From Chryseobacterium lathyri (GTDB lineage Bacteria > Bacteroidota > Bacteroidia > Flavobacteriales > Weeksellaceae): a stretch of DNA of 64,000 nucleotides. The notes under the pieces were generated by a model. It ran no database searches. It worked only from the letters and a program-made list of their open reading frames with translations, and was not told the DNA's origin. Position numbers and translations under genes: made by a program. Every line of letters starts with the position of its first letter. Position 1 is the stretch's first letter. The DNA lies in assembly GCF_003290185.1 (NCBI RefSeq), contig NZ_QNFY01000014.1:1-64000 (forward strand). Reading direction: 5' to 3'. Shown piece by piece: positions 1 through 6,875 of this stretch.

Positions 1-1
1 A

Positions 2-1621
2 GCCGGAGCTATCTTATGGTTTATCCAGTCTAAGATAAAATCAAACGGAGCAAACATTGCTTTGGGAGTAGTTTTATTGGGTGTCCCTTTTATGATGGGA
101 TTCCAGAACTATACGCCGCATGACCGCAGCAAAAAATCAGCAGCGCGTGACTATGCCTATTCATTCCTGAAATCACTGTCTAAAGATGATATCATTTTTA
201 TCTATGGCGACAACGATACCTTCCCTGTGTGGGCTATTCAGGAAACAGAGCGGTTCCGCGATGATGTAAAAACCGTAAATTTCACCTTGCTGGCGACTCC
301 ATGGTATATTGATCAGGTAAAGAGAAAAACATACAATGCGGCAGGAATTCCAAGTGAACTGACTCACGAGGACTACAGAGACGGTGTAAACGACCAGATC
401 TACATGATGAAGAAAGAAGACTGGGAAGGAGTTTTCTCTATGCTGAAAGAACAGGGGGTCCCTGATACGCAATTCGGAGCCTTCAGAAAATACCTTACAC
501 AGGATTCACTGACATTGAAAGAGGCTGTTGACTTTATCAAATTCAAATCTCCCGAAAAAGATGAGCTTTTAAAAATGTACTTCGGGGAAGAAAAGTTTGA
601 GAAATATAATATTCTTCCGGTAAACAAATTCATTCTTCCGGTTAACAAAGAAAATGCTTTAAAAGCAGGAATTATCACCCAGGCAGATCTTCCGGATGTG
701 GTGAACCAGATCATGATTACCTATAAAGGAAACACGCTTTATAAAAACAACCTGATCATGCTGGATATGCTGGCCAATTTCGACTGGAAACGTCCCATCA
801 ACTTCTCATCAGGAGGAATCTACGACAGCGAGAATATCTTTTATCTTGACGAATATCTTCAGTTTGAAGGTTTCAGCTACAAATTAGTGCCTATTCATAC
901 AGCTCCAAACCTGGATGGTGATATGGGCAGGGTAGAGGTCAACTCACTTTATAATGTTGTGAAAAACTTCAGATGGGGCAATTTTAAAGACCTGGGTATT
1001 CATTATGATGAAGCAGCTACCTCAAACATTATGGGCTACAGAATGACGGCTGGAAGGGCCGCTTCAGCATTGGCATTAAAAGGACAGAAAGCTAAAGCTA
1101 TAGAATTATTAGACCTTGCCTCAAAAGAAATTCCTGCTGAAAAATACAATGATCCCCGCTCATTAAGCTCTATGGTCACCGGATATATCATTGCAGGACA
1201 GGAGAAGAAAGGTCTGCAGCTGGCAGAAATCCTGAAAAAAGAGATCTTTGAAGAGTACGATTACTATCTGAGTCTTTCCCCAACATTTCAGAGACAGTCA
1301 GCCAAGCAGATGAGAGTGAAGCCAATGGAGTACTCGATGGTGGTATCAGCGGTTACAGATGCTTATAAGAAATTGGGACAGAATGAAAAGGCATATGCTT
1401 ACCTGGTAAAATCTATAGAACCGATTGATAAGAAATTCAATACTTTCCTCAAAGATCTTCAGCAGATGGGTAAAGAAAAGGCGATAAAGGAATCTGAAAA
1501 TGTACAAAAGATCACTCCTTTCTATCAATATTTGTTCGATGTGATGCAACCTTTTGATTCTACCTATTCAAAAGAAAAAGAAGATCAGATTACCCGGGCA
1601 ATGATCAAAGTGACCCAATAG
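2..1621 (+). CDS. DUF2723 family membrane protein (C-terminal part, 5' truncated)
   Basis: The reading frame is open from base 2, so the gene starts before the window; only the last ~540 residues are seen. The visible part has a short hydrophobic stretch at its start (the end of the membrane region), then a long soluble domain with motifs such as IIFIYGDNDTFPVWAIQE and ATPWYIDQVKRKTY, which I recognise from the Bacteroidota DUF2723 family. That family has an N-terminal multi-pass glycosyltransferase-like domain (GT117) and a periplasmic C-terminal region. The C-terminus is helical and repeat-like (about residues 340-520), consistent with TPR-type packing. A strong hairpin terminator follows 24 bases after the stop. 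The substrate cannot be told from sequence. Family assignment is fairly secure, function is not. Confidence 0.8.
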   Translation, partial: AGAILWFIQSKIKSNGANIALGVVLLGVPFMMGFQNYTPHDRSKKSAARDYAYSFLKSLSKDDIIFIYGDNDTFPVWAIQETERFRDDVKTVNFTLLATPWYIDQVKRKTYNAAGIPSELTHEDYRDGVNDQIYMMKKEDWEGVFSMLKEQGVPDTQFGAFRKYLTQDSLTLKEAVDFIKFKSPEKDELLKMYFGEEKFEKYNILPVNKFILPVNKENALKAGIITQADLPDVVNQIMITYKGNTLYKNNLIMLDMLANFDWKRPINFSSGGIYDSENIFYLDEYLQFEGFSYKLVPIHTAPNLDGDMGRVEVNSLYNVVKNFRWGNFKDLGIHYDEAATSNIMGYRMTAGRAASALALKGQKAKAIELLDLASKEIPAEKYNDPRSLSSMVTGYIIAGQEKKGLQLAEILKKEIFEEYDYYLSLSPTFQRQSAKQMRVKPMEYSMVVSAVTDAYKKLGQNEKAYAYLVKSIEPIDKKFNTFLKDLQQMGKEKAIKESENVQKITPFYQYLFDVMQPFDSTYSKEKEDQITRAMIKVTQ

Positions 1622-1645
1622 ATGCCTTAAAAAACTTAACAAAGA

Positions 1646-1671
1646 AAAAGTCCGGACTATACCGGACTTTT
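1646..1671 (+). terminator. Rho-independent terminator after the DUF2723 gene
   Basis: Perfect 10-bp stem AAAAGTCCGG / CCGGACTTTT with a 6-base loop, ending in a T run, 24 bases after the stop of the plus-strand gene. The A-rich 5' arm also lets it serve the converging minus-strand gene at 1717-2094. Confidence 0.85.
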
Positions 1672-1716
1672 AATTTTATATATGATCATTTGTTCTTAAA
1701 CGAATTTAAACAACAA

Positions 1717-2094
1717 CTAATCAATCGGCTCCCACAATTGAATCTTGTTTCCTTCCAGATCCAGAATATGCAGGAATTTTCCGTAATCATAAGTTTCGAT
1801 AGTGTCCAGAATCGTAACGTTTTCCTTTTTTAATTCCTCTGCCAATGCCTCCAGATTTTCCACTCTGTAATTGATCATGAAATCTTTCGTAGAAGGTTCA
1901 AAATATTTGGTAGTTTCTGTAAAAGGAGCCCATTGTGTAAGTCCCTTTTTAGAAGTATCTTCACTTTCACGCCATTCAAAACTGGTTCCGTAGGGAGTTG
2001 TTTCAAGGCCGAGATGGGTTTTATACCATTCATTTATTGCATTTGGATCCTTCGATTTGAAAAGGATACCTCCGATTCCTGTTACTTTTTTCAT
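1717..2094 (-). CDS. VOC family (glyoxalase/bleomycin-resistance fold) protein
   Basis: 125-residue single-unit vicinal-oxygen-chelate protein. The N-terminus (GIGGILFKSKDPNAINEWYK) and the end (FLHILDLEGNKIQLWEP) are the usual first and last strands of a VOC repeat, with a putative metal-ligand Glu in the final IQLWEP segment. Such small VOC proteins dimerise to form the metal site; substrates range from methylglyoxal adducts to antibiotics, and nothing here selects one. Stand-alone gene, converging with the DUF2723 gene across a bidirectional terminator. The ~240 bases upstream hold no other gene. Family secure, substrate unknown. Confidence 0.8.
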   Translation of the reverse strand: MKKVTGIGGILFKSKDPNAINEWYKTHLGLETTPYGTSFEWRESEDTSKKGLTQWAPFTETTKYFEPSTKDFMINYRVENLEALAEELKKENVTILDTIETYDYGKFLHILDLEGNKIQLWEPID

Positions 2095-2335
2095 GTCTGT
2101 TTTTTAGTTGTTAGAATATATTTATTATGGAAAACGATTGATGCTTTCCCTGATTTCAAATATATGTAAAACTTTTTACCGGAATATTCTTCTGAATTAA
2201 AATTCATAAAGCGCATGCTCACTGACTGAAATAGCTGAAAAAATAATGTCTCGGACTGATGGCTCTTTCAGAGGTCAAAGACTTTGATGAGCTAGAAGTC
2301 TCCGATCTTTAAAAGCCCGGAAAAATTAATTTATT

Positions 2336-3496
2336 TTAATGACTGCTGAAAAATTCCAGCATATCATCTAATGCCGTTTTGGAATGCATTCTGTCACCAT
2401 TTTCCAGGGAATCTTTTGTGGCTTCAGCAGCTCTTTTGCGCATCTGAATTTCATAATGACTGATGGCTTCCTCCAGAGTAGTGAACCGATCCGATGTCAG
2501 ACATTCACTCAGTTCCAATGCATCCAGCATTGCCATATTGGCTCCTTCTCCTGCAAACGGAGGCATTACATGGGCTGCATCTCCAAGCAGGGTGAGATTG
2601 GGTTTTGTTTCCCATGACTGATCCAGAGGCATAGAATAAATAGGACGCGGAATAAAAGGGACAGAGGCATTTTCGAAAAGCTCGTACCAGATGCTGCTCC
2701 ATTCAGCATATTCTTTTTTAAACCATTCCAGTATTTGCATTTGATCAGAGAAATCCAGACCGCTTTCCTTAGCCCAGTTTTCATTGGTTCTGAAACTTGC
2801 ATAAAATCCAAGATCGCCACTTCCTTTCTGGCCCATAAGCAGATTTTTATGAGTTCCAAAAGCCATTATCTTTCCGTCCCTGATCAGTTCTTTGATATGC
2901 GGAGCCGTTTTTTCTGCATTATATACATTGCCTTCAAGCATTAAAATTCCTGAATAGATGGGTTTCAGGTCTGTAAGATAAGGGCGGATCTTAGAATTGG
3001 CACCGTCGGCAGCAATGACAATATCCGCATAGGCCGAAAAACCGTTCTTGAATTGCAGCTGCCAGCCTCCATTTTTAGGTTCCATCGCAATAAAATGACT
3101 GTCCCAGATCACTGTTTCAGGTTCCAGAGATTCCAGAAGCATGTTTCTCAATGGTCCGCGGTCTATTTCCGGACGGAAATGCTTGTTACCAAAATCTTCA
3201 TCAGGTTTTGTTTCGTGGTCGGTGAATATGATTTCTGCGTGTTCATTTACGATCAGCATTTTGTCTGCTCCGGGACGGTAATTCTTTTTAAATTCATCCA
3301 GGAGACCAGCATTTCGGATGGCATCCATTCCCGATCCTTCATGCATATCAAGCGGAGAACCCTGAACCCGGGCGTTTTTATTAAGATCCCTTTCATATAC
3401 CTTTACATTGGCATTTTTAAGCTGTAAAAGTCTTGCCAGCGTCAATCCTCCCGGACCGGCACCTATTATGGCTATTGATTTATTTTCTACTAACAT
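2336..3496 (-). CDS. Tet(X)-like FAD-dependent monooxygenase
   Basis: 386 residues, the usual length of class A flavoprotein monooxygenases of the Tet(X) type. Residues 8-17 carry the Rossmann motif IAIIGAGPGG; an Arg in the FRPEIDRGPLRNMLLESLE segment fits the family's FAD-contacting region; the second FAD motif GDAAHVMPPFAGEGANM lies near residue 310. Colinearity with Tet(X) from my memory of that protein is good throughout (VIWDSHFIAMEP, FEIDR-type, MPPFAG). In the substrate region the Tet(X) Gln of NIQADI is not kept and the Arg before LMAS is Lys here, while the His of the SHQGN segment appears kept in GTHKN. Real tetracycline activity is therefore uncertain. An AraC-type regulator starts upstream on the same strand, 32 bases away. 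Confidence 0.8.
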   Translation of the reverse strand: MLVENKSIAIIGAGPGGLTLARLLQLKNANVKVYERDLNKNARVQGSPLDMHEGSGMDAIRNAGLLDEFKKNYRPGADKMLIVNEHAEIIFTDHETKPDEDFGNKHFRPEIDRGPLRNMLLESLEPETVIWDSHFIAMEPKNGGWQLQFKNGFSAYADIVIAADGANSKIRPYLTDLKPIYSGILMLEGNVYNAEKTAPHIKELIRDGKIMAFGTHKNLLMGQKGSGDLGFYASFRTNENWAKESGLDFSDQMQILEWFKKEYAEWSSIWYELFENASVPFIPRPIYSMPLDQSWETKPNLTLLGDAAHVMPPFAGEGANMAMLDALELSECLTSDRFTTLEEAISHYEIQMRKRAAEATKDSLENGDRMHSKTALDDMLEFFSSH

Positions 3497-3528
3497 TGTA
3501 TTGTAATTTTAATTTTACTGATGCAAAA

Positions 3529-4287
3529 TTATTTTTGTTTCAATACGGATAATAGTATAAATCGGTCATTTTTGTTCCTGGACAATTCCTTTGGGACAAC
3601 CCCTGAAAATTTCTTGATTTCTTTGATGAAATGCGTCTGATCTGTAAAATTAAGTTCAGGAAATAGCTTGCCTTCCGCAATATGGCCTAAAGAGGCTCTG
3701 AAACGCAGAATACTGCAGTAGGCTTTTAAAGAAAGTCCGAACTGCTGATTGAAGTAACGGTTGATTTGTCTGCTGCTCCAGCCTGTTTTCTCTGAAAGTT
3801 CTTTCACGCTCATTTCGCCGTTTGATGCATAGATGAGGTCAAAAAGCCTGTGCTTTCTTTCATCAACGGTTTGCGGCAGTAGTTCTGTTATTTTTTCTGT
3901 TATTTTTAGAGTAAATGTTTCAAGATTTTTAAGATTATCATCATTCAGATTCCAAAAATCATCAGGAAGATTCTTACCACTGTTGATCAGGTCTGCAATG
4001 GAAGTGTGGAGGATATATTCCACGGCAAGAGGACGGAAACTGACGGCAAAAGCAAACGTGCCGGAAGGAATACTTCTCTGCTCAGGTGCAGTTTCCAATC
4101 CGATGAGAAAAACATTGAACGATTCATTCGGGCCGGATCGCATAAAAAATAAATCGACCCTTCCGTCAGGGAGTATAACCACTTCTTTTGCTTCAACTGC
4201 AGGATTATGAAACATCCCTATATTTTCTACAAAGCTGTCCAGTGATGGGTCCGGTTGAATAAATTTACAGTAGAATTCGTTGTCCAT
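3529..4287 (-). CDS. AraC family transcriptional regulator
   Basis: 252 residues. The C-terminal ~100 residues hold two helix-turn-helix units typical of AraC: MSVKELSEKTGWSSRQINRY (first recognition helix) and a second around LNFTDQTHFIKEIKKFSG with the characteristic end GVVPKEL. The N-terminal ~140 residues are an unrecognised sensor-like domain (DUF6597-like by its position and pattern, uncertain). The monooxygenase gene begins 32 bases after its stop on the same strand, so the pair probably forms one transcription unit, and the regulator plausibly controls the enzyme. Effector unknown. Confidence 0.85.
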   Translation of the reverse strand: MDNEFYCKFIQPDPSLDSFVENIGMFHNPAVEAKEVVILPDGRVDLFFMRSGPNESFNVFLIGLETAPEQRSIPSGTFAFAVSFRPLAVEYILHTSIADLINSGKNLPDDFWNLNDDNLKNLETFTLKITEKITELLPQTVDERKHRLFDLIYASNGEMSVKELSEKTGWSSRQINRYFNQQFGLSLKAYCSILRFRASLGHIAEGKLFPELNFTDQTHFIKEIKKFSGVVPKELSRNKNDRFILLSVLKQK

Positions 4288-4453
4288 AGAAGTATACTTC
4301 TGTTATAATTTTTCAAAAAACTAAATTACAAGAAATTGGACTTAAGTGATCAATTTTAACTCAATTCTGTATAAATCTTTATTTTGTGAATAATTTTAGT
4401 CTAAAATTTGGAAAATATCCAAATAACTGATAATTTAGTTATAAATCACAATA

Positions 4454-5605
4454 ATGAAATTCCCAATCTTTATATGCTTCTTTATTTTTACCATTTCAGG
4501 GATCAATGCTCAGATGATTGATAAGGAAAAACTTCTTGAATATTATGAATCACAGCGTTATGCTGAAGCTGCCCAATATCTGCAGAGTGTATATCCTGAA
4601 GATACAAAAGATGTAAAAGCTCTGACGCAGATGGCATATTGCAATATGATGTCCGGAAAACTTCCGGAAGCAGAGAAAAACTATCTAAAGGTCAATGCTG
4701 TAGAACCGGGAAGTCTTCCGGTTTTATTCAGCCTGGCCAGTATCAATTCCAAGAGAGGGAATGCAGCGAATGCTAAAGCGTATCTTTTGAAAATTATTCA
4801 GCTGGACAGCCTTAATTTCAGTGCGTACAAACAGTTAGCTGGTTTGGGAGATACTCCTGAGTCCAAATTACAATACCTCAAAAAAGCAAATGCCTTAAAC
4901 CGTACAGAGCCGGATATTGCTTACGATCTTGCTGTGGCTTACCGGGAAATCAAACAATATCAGCAGGCTTATGATGTCCTTGAAACAGCTATTGGTGCAG
5001 ATAAAGATAATTTTACGTTGCAGCAGGCCCAACTTCCGATAGTTAACCTGTTGGGCAAATACAAAGAGGTTGTTGAAACCGGAGAAAATCTTCTGAAAAA
5101 AAATACAGATGTCAACGTGATCAATGAAATGGGACAGGCTTATTTTTATTTAAAAGATTATCAAAGGTGTATAGCACTTTTTAAAACCTTGGAAGATCTT
5201 GGTGTTCAGAATGAAGGGACTCTGTATTTCATGGCTTTAAGTTACCGTGAGCTTAAGGAATATGATCAGGCTGCCATATATGCTGAAAAGACCATTGATG
5301 AGGGTATTTCTGATCATACAGCACTTTATTATACCGCTTTGGGAGGAATTTATGAATCCAAAAATCGTTTTTCAGATGCTCTGGAAGCCTACAAAAGAGG
5401 CCTGATGTTTAAAAACAGTAACAATATCTACTATCGTCTGGGCCTTTTGTATGACCTCAACCTGAAACAGGCTAAAAATGCAGTAACTTACTATAATCTG
5501 TATCTGAAAAATAAACCGGATTCTGAGAAAGAAAAAGAACAGATTAGTTATGCGAAGGCAAGGATCACATCGTTAACACATCCAAAAGAAGTGGCAATAA
5601 AGTAG
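4454..5605 (+). CDS. Exported tetratricopeptide-repeat protein
   Basis: 383 residues with an N-terminal signal peptide (MKFPIFICFFIFTISGINAQ, cleavage likely after NAQ), then TPR units through most of the length, seen as repeated A-x-x-Y/L-x-x-A patterns (YAEAAQYLQSVYPED, LPEAEKNYLKVNAVEP, YDQAAIYAEKTIDEG, FSDALEAYKRGLMFK). It should be a periplasmic or outer-membrane-facing scaffold binding partner proteins; no catalytic domain is visible. Monocistronic: a divergent regulator lies upstream and a bidirectional hairpin terminator downstream. Partner unknown. Confidence 0.8.
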   Translation: MKFPIFICFFIFTISGINAQMIDKEKLLEYYESQRYAEAAQYLQSVYPEDTKDVKALTQMAYCNMMSGKLPEAEKNYLKVNAVEPGSLPVLFSLASINSKRGNAANAKAYLLKIIQLDSLNFSAYKQLAGLGDTPESKLQYLKKANALNRTEPDIAYDLAVAYREIKQYQQAYDVLETAIGADKDNFTLQQAQLPIVNLLGKYKEVVETGENLLKKNTDVNVINEMGQAYFYLKDYQRCIALFKTLEDLGVQNEGTLYFMALSYRELKEYDQAAIYAEKTIDEGISDHTALYYTALGGIYESKNRFSDALEAYKRGLMFKNSNNIYYRLGLLYDLNLKQAKNAVTYYNLYLKNKPDSEKEKEQISYAKARITSLTHPKEVAIK

Positions 5606-5630
5606 AACCTATCTTGGTTGATAAATAAAA

Positions 5631-5660
5631 AGCATCCTCAAATATAATTTTGAAGATGCT
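5631..5660. terminator. Bidirectional hairpin terminator
   Basis: Arms AGCATCCTCAAA (5631-5642) and TTTGAAGATGCT (5649-5660) pair with one C/A mismatch and a 6-base loop; flanked by an A-rich run on the left and TCATT on the right. It sits between converging genes ending at 5605 (+) and 5670 (-). Confidence 0.8.
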
Positions 5661-5669
5661 TCATTAGGT

Positions 5670-6851
5670 TTAGCGACAGTCCGCATTGATAGGATTCAGG
5701 ATATAATCTTTGTCCTGGGGAGGTTTTACAAAATAAGACGTTCCATAAACATTTCCGGGCCGGAAAAAATCTGTAGAAACAACCTGTGCACCGCTGCTGA
5801 AGGCTGCTTTTGATCGGGTAAGGTCATTGACCTTGGCTTCATAGGTTTCAATATCAGCCCTTGTTCGTACCATAAATCCCTGCTTCACCAGAGCCTGAAT
5901 GTCCTGCTGCCGTACAATTGCATTATCTTTTAAAATAAAGGCTGCAAAACTGTCCTCCGGCTCACTTTCCATGAACATTAGTCTTTTTTCCAGAGAACCG
6001 TCAATAAGATAAGGACTGTTTTTAGTAGACTGAGTTCCTGCACTTCCCGGTAACAGCATGAATATGAATTTTCCTCTGCTGTCTTCTGCTTTTGGCCAGT
6101 TATTATGAACGACAGCCTCCCGCAGTGTAGGAAACTTGCCCTGTACTTCTTTAGGAGTAATGATCTTATCTTTCCCCAGATACTGTAAAATTTCCTGATC
6201 CAGATCATCATAAGCTTTTTGGGTAAAAGGTAAAACCTGGGTAGAATTGGGGAAAATAGGAAATCCGGAGTCCTTGGCTTCCACCATAATAAATAGGGTA
6301 GTGTGCTGAGGATGCTGATCCGACCATTTCCGAAGTTCCTTAAGGGCATCTTTTAACGTCGGATAATGCGATCTGAAATCAATATCTGCCATATGCAGAA
6401 GCTTAAATCCGGGTTGGTCCAGGTCTTTGGTATTGTGCGGTGCCAGATCTTTTACGCCTTTCTCCTGTAAGACGCGGTAGGATGCCGGATGATTAAAGCG
6501 GTTGCCGTCCGGATCATAGTAAACATCCAGCTCAAGGCCGCGGAGATTGGCATTAAGCTGCTCTGTAAAACCGGGATGATTATAATTGAGGGCCTCTGTA
6601 AAATCCATTCCGTTAGGATGGTATTCCTGGAATTTAGCTTTCTGCTCAGAGGACATTCCTGAACTGTATTTTGCCATCAGATTCTTGATAATAGGCGCTG
6701 CAAGATCCAATACTTTGGGATCTACCGGTTCTGCATAGGAATTATGAGTTCCCAGTACCTGTATCTGGTTAATTCTGATGTTTTTACATTTTTCCTGGGC
6801 ATGGAATAGTGAGGCTGCAGCTACTGCAGCAGTATACATATACTTTTTCAT
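5670..6851 (-). CDS. Secreted phosphatidylinositol-specific phospholipase C-like protein (PI-PLC-C1 type)
   Basis: 393 residues with a signal peptide (MKKYMYTAAVAAASLFHAQ). The segment IQVLGTHNSYAEPVDP holds the catalytic His of PI-PLC TIM barrels; NLRGLELDVYYDPDG supplies the Glu/Asp pair that binds Ca2+ in this subfamily; a second conserved His is in FKLLHMADIDF. These enzymes cleave phosphoinositides or glycerophosphoinositides to release inositol phosphates. The gene starts 24 bases after the stop of the upstream TonB receptor (same strand), so the two are probably one operon in which the secreted enzyme releases a product that the receptor imports; that coupling is inference. The family is well supported, the exact lipid substrate is not. 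Confidence 0.8.
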   Translation of the reverse strand: MKKYMYTAAVAAASLFHAQEKCKNIRINQIQVLGTHNSYAEPVDPKVLDLAAPIIKNLMAKYSSGMSSEQKAKFQEYHPNGMDFTEALNYNHPGFTEQLNANLRGLELDVYYDPDGNRFNHPASYRVLQEKGVKDLAPHNTKDLDQPGFKLLHMADIDFRSHYPTLKDALKELRKWSDQHPQHTTLFIMVEAKDSGFPIFPNSTQVLPFTQKAYDDLDQEILQYLGKDKIITPKEVQGKFPTLREAVVHNNWPKAEDSRGKFIFMLLPGSAGTQSTKNSPYLIDGSLEKRLMFMESEPEDSFAAFILKDNAIVRQQDIQALVKQGFMVRTRADIETYEAKVNDLTRSKAAFSSGAQVVSTDFFRPGNVYGTSYFVKPPQDKDYILNPINADCR

Positions 6852-6875
6852 AAAGTGGATAATTATTTTGTATTA

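Noticed and set aside
2336..3496. Confirmed tetracycline-resistance gene tet(X)
   Set aside because: The fold and length match, but residues at the substrate site differ, so only a Tet(X)-like call is justified.
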